The notes under the pieces were generated by a model. It did not search any database. It was not told where the DNA came from and was given only the letters and a program-made list of their open reading frames with translations. Source: Pseudidiomarina homiensis (GTDB lineage: Bacteria; Pseudomonadota; Gammaproteobacteria; Enterobacterales; Alteromonadaceae). From it: 64,000 nt of DNA. Position 1 is the stretch's first letter. Every line of letters begins with the position of its first letter. Positions 17,971 through 25,918 of the stretch are shown piece by piece. A program made the position numbers and the translations under genes. The stretch lies in NCBI RefSeq assembly GCF_003987225.1, contig NZ_PIPX01000002.1:124001-188000 (forward strand). The letters are read 5' to 3'.

Positions 17971-18615
17971 TTACGCTACGCCGTACTGTTCCCGATAAGC
18001 CTGTACAGCCTCGAGATGGTCAGCCAGCTCGGGGCTGTCTTTTAAGTATTCAATCACGTCATTCAGTTTGACGATGCTGACGACTTTGGTGCCGAAGTCT
18101 TGTTCGACTTCTTGAATGGCACTTAGCTCGCCTTGACCCTTTTCTTGGCGGTCGAGCGCAATGAGCACCCCTGCAAGCTCAGCGTTATTGGCCTGCACAA
18201 TGTCCATCGATTCACGAATCGCTGTGCCCGCAGTGATGACGTCATCGACCAGCATGATTTTGCCTTGCAATGGTGAACCTACGAGGTTGCCGCCTTCACC
18301 GTGATCTTTCTTTTCTTTGCGGTTGAAGCAGTAAGGCACGTCTTTTTGATAGGTGTCGAACAGCGCGATGGCGGCCGCCGTAGCAATCGGAATGCCCTTG
18401 TACGCTGGACCAAACAGCACATCGTAGTCAACGCCGCTGTCTTGTAATGCCGCGGCATAAAAACGCCCAAGCTTGGCGAGGTCAGCACCATGGTTAAACA
18501 GGCCAGCATTGAAGAAATACGGGCTCGTGCGCCCCGATTTTAAGGTGAACTCACCAAATTTGAGCACGCCACGGTCGATGGCGAAGCTGATAAAGTCTTT
18601 TTGATACTGTTTCAT
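17971..18615 (-). CDS. pyrE: Orotate phosphoribosyltransferase
   Basis: The 214-aa enzyme (213 in E. coli) converts orotate and PRPP to OMP in pyrimidine synthesis. The sequence has the N-terminal [19 protein letters not shown], the flexible loop [12 protein letters not shown] and the PRPP-binding motif [13 protein letters not shown]. The ATG at 18615 has only a weak upstream ribosome site (ACTATATG context). A REP pair lies just upstream of the gene. In many relatives pyrE follows rph, as it does here with one secreted-protein gene and REP elements in between. Confidence 0.96.
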   Translation of the reverse strand: MKQYQKDFISFAIDRGVLKFGEFTLKSGRTSPYFFNAGLFNHGADLAKLGRFYAAALQDSGVDYDVLFGPAYKGIPIATAAAIALFDTYQKDVPYCFNRKEKKDHGEGGNLVGSPLQGKIMLVDDVITAGTAIRESMDIVQANNAELAGVLIALDRQEKGQGELSAIQEVEQDFGTKVVSIVKLNDVIEYLKDSPELADHLEAVQAYREQYGVA

Positions 18616-18634
18616 ATAGTGCCTTGGATTTTTC

Positions 18635-18657
18635 GTAGCCCGTACTTCTAGTACGGG
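18635..18657 (+). repeat. REP element, GTAG-headed hairpin (unit 1a)
   Basis: GTAG followed by stem CCCGTAC, loop TTCTA, stem GTACGGG. Same loop and head in all six units of this window. GTAG-headed REPs are those mobilised by RAYT (REP-associated tyrosine transposase) proteins; no RAYT gene is in the window. Confidence 0.85.
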
Positions 18658-18667
18658 TCAAGTTCTC

Positions 18668-18690
18668 CCCGCAGTAGAACTGCGGGCTAC
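18668..18690 (-). repeat. REP element, inverted partner (unit 1b)
   Basis: On the minus strand it reads GTAG, stem CCCGCAG, loop TTCTA, stem CTGCGGG. With unit 1a it makes a head-out inverted pair (BIME-like) between pyrE and the cupredoxin-like gene. Confidence 0.85.
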
Positions 18691-18739
18691 AGGATACATG
18701 CGGCATTATAACAAATCTCGAGTAACGGTGTTCTCGGTT

Positions 18740-19942
18740 TTACTCGGTGACGGTAAAGGTGTGCAGGCCACCGTGTTGGTGATGCGCTTCGTCAGTACCA
18801 AGTTTACCGACACACATCAACGCATACTCACCCGGCGTTAAGGTGACACTCACCTCATTGTCCGGGTTATGGATCGGCAAAAACAACTGGTAATCGTGGA
18901 AGGGACGATCAAGCCCTTCGTTCATGTTTAGTTTTCCCTGCTCGAAATTGGTTATTTGGCCGACCAAAAAATCGCGCGCTTCAGTTGCTCGTTTGCCTTC
19001 GTGCAGGCGGAAAATGGCGACTGCATGCATGCGCTCATCAAGGGTGTTGTTGATGACCTGAACACGGCCCGCAGGAATAGACTCGGGCCCATCTAGCCCC
19101 GTTTCAGAGAATTCTAGTATCATTTCGTTTTCAATTTCGTCGAAGGCAATACCTTCCGATTCAGATTGCGTTGTGACTTCGAAGGTCTCATTGATACCGT
19201 ATCCAGCGGCCTCATGTGATATCCAGCCGTATTTACCAGCTTCGAGATCAACGGTGAGGTATTGGATAATTTCAGGGTTCCCCTGTTCAATGCCGCCAAT
19301 AAAATGGGGCGGCGCAGGCTCTTTCAAACTCTCAAGATACTGCCTTGCAGTCGCTAACGATGCATCCCCGTTTAGCGAGACCAAGTGGGCATCGCCGTAA
19401 TAGCCGGTTTGGTTTTCGATACGAATGGTGTTCACGCCTGGTTTCAGCGGTGCGTCGGTTGCAACATCATACATCGACAAGGTCATAGTCATGTCGGCGT
19501 TAGGCTCGGGTGCGTTATTCGGTTCATCAGTAACGACAAAATAATGCACCATACCTAAGCGAAAGTGTGACTGACCACTCGCGTTGCGAGTACCACATAG
19601 CAATACGTAGTCGCCGGGAGGCAGGTTAATTGTTGTCTTACTCGCATGCCCAGGTGAGTGTAAACCTGGACCACCGTGGCTTTCAAATGGAATTTCGGTT
19701 AGGTTCTTAATGGCTTCTTTAAACGTCGCAAGGTCCACGTCATCAGGCCGCTTACCAAGAATGGCAACATGCATTTCGTTGCCTTTGTTGTGAAAGTCAA
19801 AGGTGACCCAGCCCGACTTCATCTGCGACGGCATCTCGAAGCGATAATCATGGGCATTTACTTGCACCACGTAAGGTTCGCTAGCGTTAGTGGTGGTGGC
19901 GGTGAGCGTTAAAACAAACGCGAGAAGAGAGAGGAATTTCAT
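18740..19942 (-). CDS. Secreted protein with two cupredoxin-like domains
   Basis: The 400-aa protein has a signal peptide (1-20, cleavage near NAS) and two related halves. The first (about 22-150) has GNEMHVAIL, then LLCGTRN and SHFRLGM, which gives His, Cys, His and Met in cupredoxin order with a His-x4-Met spacing. The second (about 285-400) repeats the pattern ERMHAVAIF, LMCVGKL and a His-rich segment (EAHHQHGGLH), but lacks the Met. A periplasmic copper-binding or electron-transfer role is a reasonable inference; I do not recognise a named family. A REP pair follows on each side. Confidence 0.6.
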   Translation of the reverse strand: MKFLSLLAFVLTLTATTTNASEPYVVQVNAHDYRFEMPSQMKSGWVTFDFHNKGNEMHVAILGKRPDDVDLATFKEAIKNLTEIPFESHGGPGLHSPGHASKTTINLPPGDYVLLCGTRNASGQSHFRLGMVHYFVVTDEPNNAPEPNADMTMTLSMYDVATDAPLKPGVNTIRIENQTGYYGDAHLVSLNGDASLATARQYLESLKEPAPPHFIGGIEQGNPEIIQYLTVDLEAGKYGWISHEAAGYGINETFEVTTQSESEGIAFDEIENEMILEFSETGLDGPESIPAGRVQVINNTLDERMHAVAIFRLHEGKRATEARDFLVGQITNFEQGKLNMNEGLDRPFHDYQLFLPIHNPDNEVSVTLTPGEYALMCVGKLGTDEAHHQHGGLHTFTVTE

Positions 19943-20017
19943 AGCTCGTCCTTTTTTGTTCTTCGGTTTCCATCAGCAAAGAAGCGTAGACGACGAGCTA
20001 TAATTTTCCAGTTTTAG

Positions 20018-20040
20018 GTAGCCCGTACTTCTAGTACGGG
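20018..20040 (+). repeat. REP element (unit 2a)
   Basis: GTAG head and CCCGTAC/TTCTA/GTACGGG hairpin, identical to unit 1a. Lies upstream of the cupredoxin-like gene. Confidence 0.85.
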
Positions 20041-20085
20041 GAAAACTCCCAACATAATCAATGCAAATTTGTTAGGTCACGATCC

Positions 20086-20108
20086 CCCGCAGTAGAACTG
20101 CGGGCTAC
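20086..20108 (-). repeat. REP element (unit 2b)
   Basis: Inverted copy identical to unit 1b, 45 bp from unit 2a and directly after the rph stop region. It may protect the rph transcript end. Confidence 0.85.
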
Positions 20109-20112
20109 GTAT

Positions 20113-20826
20113 TTAGGCCAATGCTTGCTTTTGCAGGTCCATGAGTTCGCGGATGGCGTGGCGCGCGAGACCAAGCATTTCGTTCATTTCTTCGAACGAG
20201 AACGGTTCGCCTTCGGCGGTGCCTTGCACTTCAATGAGCTTGCCTGCTTCGGTCATGACCACGTTCATGTCGGTTTCAGCTTTCGAGTCTTCAGGGTAAT
20301 CAAGGTCAGCCACCGCATGACCGTCGTAGATACCGACCGAAATTGCTGCCACCAAACCTTTCAACGGATTGGTTTTAACTAAGCCTTGCTTGCGCATCCA
20401 GTTCAACGCGTCGACCAGCGCCACACAAGCACCCGTGATAGAAGCCGTGCGAGTACCGCCGTCGGCCTGCAAAACGTCACAGTCGATGGTGATGGTGTTC
20501 TCACCTAACGCTGCCAAGTCCACACAAGCACGTAATGAGCGGCCAATCAGACGCTGAATTTCAACGGTGCGGCCACCTTGCTTACCACGTGCCGCTTCGC
20601 GGTCCATGCGGCTGTGGGTTGAGCGCGGCAACATACCGTATTCAGCCGTCACCCAGCCTTGCCCTTTACCTTTCAAGAAGCGCGGCACATTGCGATCAAC
20701 ACTCGCCGTGCACAATACTTTGGTGTCACCGAATTCAATCAACACCGAACCTTCCGCGTGACGCGTGTAATTACGGGTAATCGTCACCGGACGAATCTGT
20801 TGGGCAGTACGACCACTTGGACGCAT
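20113..20826 (-). CDS. rph: Ribonuclease PH
   Basis: The 237-aa phosphorolytic 3'-5' exoribonuclease trims tRNA 3' ends. It begins [14 protein letters not shown] and carries [28 protein letters not shown] and [21 protein letters not shown], all diagnostic; the length equals the family norm (238 in E. coli). An AAAGGAG site precedes the ATG. Divergent from yicC, the same order as in E. coli. Confidence 0.97.
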   Translation of the reverse strand: MRPSGRTAQQIRPVTITRNYTRHAEGSVLIEFGDTKVLCTASVDRNVPRFLKGKGQGWVTAEYGMLPRSTHSRMDREAARGKQGGRTVEIQRLIGRSLRACVDLAALGENTITIDCDVLQADGGTRTASITGACVALVDALNWMRKQGLVKTNPLKGLVAAISVGIYDGHAVADLDYPEDSKAETDMNVVMTEAGKLIEVQGTAEGEPFSFEEMNEMLGLARHAIRELMDLQKQALA

Positions 20827-20988
20827 GGCTGGCTCCTTTTACTTTAGGCTTAGGCGAATTTATGGGCGGCGATTATATCAGATGTGAATCTGAAATTCTG
20901 TCGCCAGTGCAATGTTCCCGATGTTGGAATTTTGCGCGATGCAAAACAATGCTAAACTAGCGGCAATTCAAGTTAAGAGAGCACTATT

Positions 20989-21852
20989 ATGATTCAGAGT
21001 ATGACCGGTTACGCGCGCCACGAACACAAAGCCGAGTGGGGCACCGTGACGTGGGAACTGCGTTCGGTAAATCAGCGCTTTTTAGAAACCTACTTCCGTA
21101 TGCCGGAGCAGTTCCGTGGCATGGAGAACATGCTACGCGAAAAGCTGCGCAAGCAACTGCAGCGCGGTAAAGTCGAATCAAATCTGCGCGTGAGCTTCAA
21201 TGAGCAAGCCGAAGGTGCGTTACAACTGAATGAAGAGTTGGCGAAGAGCGTGATTTCAAGTGCGAACTGGATTGCGAATCAGAGTGCATCGTCTTACTTA
21301 AACCCTATTGATGTTTTACGTTGGCCAGGCGTTGTTGCCCAAGACGAAGCCGACATGGACGCCATGCAGAATGATGTCGTTGCCGCTTTTGATGCGGCCG
21401 TTGCCGAGTTTGTTGGCAATCGTCAGAGCGAAGGTAAAGCCTTGGAGCGCTTGATTGAAGAGCGCTTGGAAGGCGTGTCAGAACAAGTATCGGTAGTACG
21501 CAAGCGCATGCCAGAAGTGCTCGAGTGGCAACGTGAGCGCTTACTCACTCGCTTAGCCGATGCAAAAGTCGAACTCGACCCTCAGCGCCTAGAATCAGAA
21601 ATGGTCATGCTGGCGCAAAAAACCGACGTCGCCGAAGAACTCGACCGCCTCGACACCCACGTTGTCGAAACCCGCAAAATCCTGCGCAAAGGCGGTGCCT
21701 GCGGCCGTCGCCTCGACTTCATGATGCAAGAGTTCAACCGCGAAGCGAACACCCTCGGCTCCAAGTCCATCAACACCGACATCACCAACGCCGCCGTTGA
21801 ACTGAAGGTGCTGATCGAACAGATGCGCGAGCAGATCCAAAACATCGAATGA
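20989..21852 (+). CDS. yicC: YicC-family endoribonuclease
   Basis: The 287-aa protein starts MIQSMTGYARHE, the family signature, and ends with the conserved EFNREANTLGSKSINTDITNAAVELKVLIEQMREQIQNIE block. YicC-family proteins have been described as RNases acting on structured RNA. TAAGAGAG before the ATG serves as ribosome site. Third-position G+C rises clearly in the last 280 bp. Confidence 0.93.
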   Translation: MIQSMTGYARHEHKAEWGTVTWELRSVNQRFLETYFRMPEQFRGMENMLREKLRKQLQRGKVESNLRVSFNEQAEGALQLNEELAKSVISSANWIANQSASSYLNPIDVLRWPGVVAQDEADMDAMQNDVVAAFDAAVAEFVGNRQSEGKALERLIEERLEGVSEQVSVVRKRMPEVLEWQRERLLTRLADAKVELDPQRLESEMVMLAQKTDVAEELDRLDTHVVETRKILRKGGACGRRLDFMMQEFNREANTLGSKSINTDITNAAVELKVLIEQMREQIQNIE

Positions 21853-21860
21853 CAAACAAA

Positions 21861-21883
21861 GTAGCCCGCACTTCTAGTGCGGG
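21861..21883 (+). repeat. REP element (unit 3a)
   Basis: GTAG head, stem CCCGCAC, loop TTCTA, stem GTGCGGG. About 14 bp further, CCCCGCA (21897-21903) matches the first bases of an inverted partner that then stops. Confidence 0.8.
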
Positions 21884-21906
21884 TACAACCCCAACCCCCC
21901 GCAAAT

Positions 21907-22551
21907 TCAGCCTCGGTTCTTTAACTTCAAGGCTTGCACCTCGGCCCAACTAAGGCCTGAGCGGAATTGCGCTATGCTATCATCTTCGTAGCTCAAGTTG
22001 AGCTCATCCATAATCGTTTTCGTGGAGCTCTCGGATAGCGTGATTCCCTTTTCAAAGATGGCGCCAAAGTAAGCGCGAAGTAACGAGTGCTCGCTTCCCG
22101 TTAAATTGGTATCTAAGCGCATTTTCTCGTGTAGCACCCAGTTATCGATAGGTAAGAGTGGCAAACCTGAGAGCCCAAATGCGGTGGTTACGTCGGCCTT
22201 TTCAGGTATCAGTTCGCTATCAGCGTCACATCTAAAAATGCGAAAGGTATAGGGCCACTGGCTATCGTAATGACTGGAGTGACTGTAACAGTCGAGTTGC
22301 TCGTCATAGGTCAGCCAAGGCATCGCATGAATGAGCGATTCTTCGGAACTACAGACCAGCAGATCAAACTCTGAAGACATTCTTGGTTCGATATAATCGA
22401 AATAACAAAACTCACCACAAAGCCAAAACGGTAGCCGAGCTGCTTTAAGTGAAGTGATAACGTTTTGAAACGTTGATTTGAGGTTCGGTAGCGCTTTGCC
22501 TTCCATCACCGCAATAAAGTCATCGTAAACATCGCTAGTGTTAATGCTCAA
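21907..22551 (-). CDS. Uncharacterised protein, possible nucleotidyltransferase-fold partner of nuclease
   Basis: I prefer the TTG at 22551 (MSINTSDVYDDF, 214 aa) with GAGGTAAG upstream; it overlaps the preceding gene by 11 bp. A longer reading to 22584 would overlap by 44 bp. The segment LPFWLCGEFCYFDYIEPRMSS followed by EFDLLV recalls the start of nucleotidyltransferase-fold proteins (glycine loop, then an acidic-x-Asp pair), and PLLPIDNWVLHEKMRL recalls their later helix, but the match is weak and the Gly-Ser motif is not perfect. It is translationally coupled to the nuclease-fold gene; the pair is bracketed by REP units. Confidence 0.5.
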   Translation of the reverse strand: MSINTSDVYDDFIAVMEGKALPNLKSTFQNVITSLKAARLPFWLCGEFCYFDYIEPRMSSEFDLLVCSSEESLIHAMPWLTYDEQLDCYSHSSHYDSQWPYTFRIFRCDADSELIPEKADVTTAFGLSGLPLLPIDNWVLHEKMRLDTNLTGSEHSLLRAYFGAIFEKGITLSESSTKTIMDELNLSYEDDSIAQFRSGLSWAEVQALKLKNRG

Positions 22552-23188
22552 CGTTCTTACCTCGGATACCTCGGATGGTTTCAAGTGACTGAGTTAAGTT
22601 GTCGGTGTGCGCCGCCATAAGTGTGTAAGGCGTTCTGGCGCCTTGAGCATAAATGCCTAAATCACTCATGGTGCGATGTTTGGGGAGCCAGTCCTGTGTT
22701 TCACCGTTATAGACACCTGAACGCCATGCGTTTCGATTCGAGTTTTGCCAGGTATCCGCCAGTAACACGCCGATGACTTTGTCTACTTCGCTTAGCGGGT
22801 TGTCGTAGACGTCTCTATGGATCATCTTTTGCAGGGACGTTGCTAGACGGGGCGACTCAATACGTGCAAGATCATCTCGCATTAAGTTGAGCTGGTCTTG
22901 GGTCGCATAATCACGCTTAGCTTCTATCAGATAGAGCGTGCCATCGATAAAAATGAGTGCATCAAGGTGATTGTTGTGCGAGTTCGTTTCAGTGCTTTCG
23001 AAAGGAACTTCAACAGCCCAAAAAGCGTCTGGATAAAGCTCTTTAAAGGCCATGATAAAGCTGAAAACTAAATTAGCTTCCAACATTTCCCCACCAGGTT
23101 TACATGGGCGAAAGCGCATCATATTGGCTTTGTAGTCATGGCAGAGTTTGTCAAAAGCATTTAATAAATGGGGATCTTCTAGGGTCAT
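22541..23188 (-). CDS. PD-(D/E)XK nuclease-fold protein
   Basis: The 215-aa protein has the core of the PD-(D/E)XK fold: an early Glu (GGEMLEANLVFSF), then NNHLDALIFIDGTLYLIEAKRD with the catalytic-type Asp and Glu-x-Lys. The remainder is helical and lacks a DNA-binding domain that I can name. Its TAA overlaps the start of the next gene, so the two form an operon. Proteins of this kind are found as stand-alone nucleases in defence cassettes and as inactive structural homologues; the key residues here are intact. Confidence 0.65.
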   Translation of the reverse strand: MTLEDPHLLNAFDKLCHDYKANMMRFRPCKPGGEMLEANLVFSFIMAFKELYPDAFWAVEVPFESTETNSHNNHLDALIFIDGTLYLIEAKRDYATQDQLNLMRDDLARIESPRLATSLQKMIHRDVYDNPLSEVDKVIGVLLADTWQNSNRNAWRSGVYNGETQDWLPKHRTMSDLGIYAQGARTPYTLMAAHTDNLTQSLETIRGIRGKNVEH

Positions 23189-23223
23189 TATGGGGGTTCT
23201 TAGTTGTTATCGTTCGGGTTTGG

Positions 23224-23246
23224 CCCGTAGTAGAACTACCGGCTAC
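23224..23246 (-). repeat. REP element, diverged (unit 3b)
   Basis: On the minus strand GTAG, CCGGTAG, TTCTA, CTACGGG, with one stem mismatch. It is oriented as the partner of unit 3a but lies 1.34 kb away, on the other side of the two-gene cassette. Confidence 0.75.
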
Positions 23247-24357
23247 CAAGTTGGTGTTTGGCGTCGTAGAGCAGCAGGTCGGCGTTGTGCATGATGTCGT
23301 GCAGGGAGCTTGCGTCGCACGAGGAGCAGGCGCCGAGGCTGAACGACATGGGCTGGCCGAGTTTGTTGTCGGTTAAGTCGGCAAAATCTTGCCGCAGTTG
23401 CTGAATGATGGCGTCGTGGCTGGCGCTGTTGTGGCCTTGCAATAAAATACCGAACTCTTCGCCACCGAGGCGGCCAACGAGGCCATTATGACGCTCTTGC
23501 TGGTCACGCAAGAGTTTGCCAAATAAACGTAGCACTTCGTCACCAGTGGCATGCCCATAGCGGTCGTTAACGGCTTTGAACTTGTCGATGTCGAGAAAGT
23601 ACAGGGTGAAGTCCTCACCTGTCTGAATGCGTGCCTCGGCAAGTTGCTCAAAATAGTGTCGGTTGTAGATGCCGGTCAGGTAATCAATATTGGCGCGCAC
23701 ACGCAGTCGTTCATCAGAGCGCTCTTTCAAGAAACCGATAAACCCGATGCCGTTACCTAAGCCAAGAATAAATGTCGCAAACATAAAGGCCTGATTGACT
23801 AGCATCGGCCGCGTCATAATAAACGCTGCATCGCTAGCGGCGAGCGGCGCCCGAATGAGGCAGAACAGCCCAATCATGGCGTTGACGATCAACAGCACGC
23901 GCGGGAATACGCTCGCAGGATGCTGTTTCAGCAGTTGGTAAAGCGCATAAACGCTAGCGCTAAACGGCAACACCAATAACACGGATGAGGTCACGATCAT
24001 GGTGTTATTAGGGCCATCGCCGCTGGTGAAATGGAACCAGGTGAAAACACTACATGAAACGATGGCACCGGCCCATAAAAAGCCACTCTTTAGGCCAGCA
24101 GAGGCCAACTGATTATAGGAGCGGACCTCAGCCCAGCAGCCGATAAAAATCAATAAGTTTGCAATCAGGCGTAGATGGTCGTGGCCCTGATACAAGGCAA
24201 TGGCATAAAGAATAAATGAGACGGCTTTAATCAGCTGCGCAAGCGCGAAGGCTTTACAAGCATAGTGAGATTCAGGGTTGCTGATCTGCTGCCAACTGTA
24301 AAAGCCAAAGGTGAAATTGGTCAGGCCCGTGAGGACAATAATAGTGATAATATCCAT
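23236..24357 (-). CDS. Membrane-bound diguanylate cyclase (GGDEF)
   Basis: I use the ATG at 24357 (MDIITIIVL); the in-frame TTG at 24378 is less likely. The 373-aa protein has about six to seven transmembrane helices in residues 1-200 and a C-terminal GGDEF domain: DYLTGIYNRHYFEQL, FLDIDKFKAVNDRYGHATGDEVL and the active-site signature RLGGEEFGIL. It therefore makes cyclic di-GMP. An inhibitory RxxD site is not evident before GGEEF. The last residues of the gene overlap REP unit 3b by 11 bp. Confidence 0.9.
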   Translation of the reverse strand: MDIITIIVLTGLTNFTFGFYSWQQISNPESHYACKAFALAQLIKAVSFILYAIALYQGHDHLRLIANLLIFIGCWAEVRSYNQLASAGLKSGFLWAGAIVSCSVFTWFHFTSGDGPNNTMIVTSSVLLVLPFSASVYALYQLLKQHPASVFPRVLLIVNAMIGLFCLIRAPLAASDAAFIMTRPMLVNQAFMFATFILGLGNGIGFIGFLKERSDERLRVRANIDYLTGIYNRHYFEQLAEARIQTGEDFTLYFLDIDKFKAVNDRYGHATGDEVLRLFGKLLRDQQERHNGLVGRLGGEEFGILLQGHNSASHDAIIQQLRQDFADLTDNKLGQPMSFSLGACSSCDASSLHDIMHNADLLLYDAKHQLGSR

Positions 24358-24478
24358 GTGAACGAATCGGGTCCTCAAAAAATAGTATTCAGCGAGTACA
24401 ATACTCGTGAGCCATCTTAATTCTATTTTTGCGCAATGAAAACCTACTCGACCCAGAACTTAATGAGGTAACGAACCC

Positions 24479-24745
24479 ATGAAATTAACTATCGATATTA
24501 GTAAGTATCCTTTAGCCGATAATTACATTGAACCTATCAAAGGTTTTATCGAAAAGCTCAACGCGCAATTAAGTGCTCACGACGATGTGAAAGTGATCAC
24601 GAACACACTAAGCACGCAGGTGTTTGGCGACTACGATGCGGTAATGCGGGCACTCAACGACTGCATCAAATGGTCATTTGAAACCTATGGCAAGGTGGTA
24701 TTTGTGGTGAAATTCTTGCACGGTGACTTGCGTCCTGAGGGTTAA
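24479..24745 (+). CDS. Small YkoF/thiamine-binding-like protein
   Basis: The 88-aa protein has an alternating beta-alpha-beta pattern (KLTIDISKYPLADNYIEPIKGFIEKL, VKVITNTLSTQVFGDYDAVMRAL, GKVVFVVKFL) that fits the single ferredoxin-like domain of the YkoF/MTH1187 thiamine- or HMP-binding families. A GAGGTAACG site precedes the ATG. No thiamine genes are nearby, so the ligand is an inference from fold. It converges on the Fic gene with a 4-bp overlap. Confidence 0.65.
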   Translation: MKLTIDISKYPLADNYIEPIKGFIEKLNAQLSAHDDVKVITNTLSTQVFGDYDAVMRALNDCIKWSFETYGKVVFVVKFLHGDLRPEG

Positions 24746-25815
24746 GCCCGTCTAATCAAAAGCTCATATAATGGGCTGTTTATATAATAATTTGCTCGGC
24801 CGATGCGTTGCTTTTCTAAAAAGCCATGTTCGACAAGCTGATCCAGATATTTAGTCGCTGTGATCCGAGTAACGCCTAGTTCTTCAATCACAAAATCAAT
24901 TTTCGTATAGGGATGGTGAAACAGGTTATTAAGTAAATCTTGGCGATAGATTTTTGGTAATTGATCGCGCATGCGATGTTTTACGTCAGCCATTAGAACT
25001 TTTATGTCCGCAATTAAGCGAATGGTATTTCGAGCGGTATCTACGACGCCATCAAGTACAAATAGTAGCCAAGGCTCCCAGTTTCCTGTATCCCGAACAT
25101 CCTGTAATTGTTTATAGTAATCGGCTTTGCGGCGCGTCACATAACGGCTCAAATATAAGACGGGTAGATTTAGCAAATCTTTGGCAACAAGGTACAAAAT
25201 GTTGATGATGCGTCCAGTACGTCCGTTGCCATCGTAAAACGGATGTATGCTTTCGAATTGATGGTGAATAATTGCCATCTTGACTAGCGGATCAGCGTCA
25301 CAAAGGTCATCATCGTTAATGTAATGAACCAGGTTATCCATCAAAGACGCAACATCGTTAGCACTCTGTGGTGGTGTATAAACAACCTCTCCTGTGGTTA
25401 CGTTCTTGAGCTCAGTGCCAGGCAACTTACGTAGGCCTGCATTATTGTGTTCGAGCCGTTTCTGTACAGCCAAAATATCGTGAAGTCGAATGGTTTTAGT
25501 CTGACGAACCGCTGCGAATGCTTGTTTGAGGGCAATAGCATAGTCTTGAACCTCTTTTGTGGCAGGGTTAACCATCGCATCTTCGAAGAGGTTAGCTTTA
25601 TAAAGTTCGTCGTGGGTTGTCACGATATTTTCGACTTCGGAGCTGTCCTTAGCTTCCTGCAGCGATAAGGTATTGATGAGTATCGCTTCGTTTGGAATGC
25701 TGGCCGCAATACCCTTAAGCTCAGCGAGATAGCGGTGAGCTTCGGCAGCCTTCTTTAGTACTCTGCGTGTTTCCCAGCGCTCGATATCGTGGAGAGGGAG
25801 TTTTGAAGGTGTCAT
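24742..25815 (-). CDS. Fic-family AMPylase with N-terminal inhibitory helix and C-terminal wHTH
   Basis: The 357-aa protein carries the complete Fic motif HPFYDGNGRTGR (about residues 193-204), so the AMP-transferase site is intact. SSEVEN (about 53-58) fits the (S/T)xxxE(G/N) inhibitory motif of class II Fic proteins, in which the Glu blocks ATP. The C-terminal 80 residues (YTKIDFVIEELGVTRITATKYLDQLVEHGFLEKQRIGRANYY) form a winged helix. This layout resembles the SO_4266-type Fic proteins. The upstream region is A+T-rich with repeated GTATAGA motifs, which suggests that the wHTH may regulate its own gene. Confidence 0.88.
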   Translation of the reverse strand: MTPSKLPLHDIERWETRRVLKKAAEAHRYLAELKGIAASIPNEAILINTLSLQEAKDSSEVENIVTTHDELYKANLFEDAMVNPATKEVQDYAIALKQAFAAVRQTKTIRLHDILAVQKRLEHNNAGLRKLPGTELKNVTTGEVVYTPPQSANDVASLMDNLVHYINDDDLCDADPLVKMAIIHHQFESIHPFYDGNGRTGRIINILYLVAKDLLNLPVLYLSRYVTRRKADYYKQLQDVRDTGNWEPWLLFVLDGVVDTARNTIRLIADIKVLMADVKHRMRDQLPKIYRQDLLNNLFHHPYTKIDFVIEELGVTRITATKYLDQLVEHGFLEKQRIGRANYYINSPLYELLIRRA

Positions 25816-25816
25816 C

Positions 25817-25908
25817 TGTATAGAAATCCTTGTCTTTTAGACTTGTGCAGAATCAAATATATAAAGAATAGAATTAAGTATAGATGAAAATCACTATATG
25901 TATAGAAA
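25817..25908 (-). promoter_or_regulatory. Repeated TGTATAGAAA motifs upstream of fic gene
   Basis: TGTATAGAAA occurs exactly at 25817-25826 and 25899-25908, and a variant (AGTATAGATG) at 25877-25886. The second copy overlaps a dyad CTATA-TG-TATAG (25894-25905). These are candidate operators for the Fic winged helix; this is inference from position. Confidence 0.4.
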
Positions 25909-25918
25909 ATGGGGAAAA

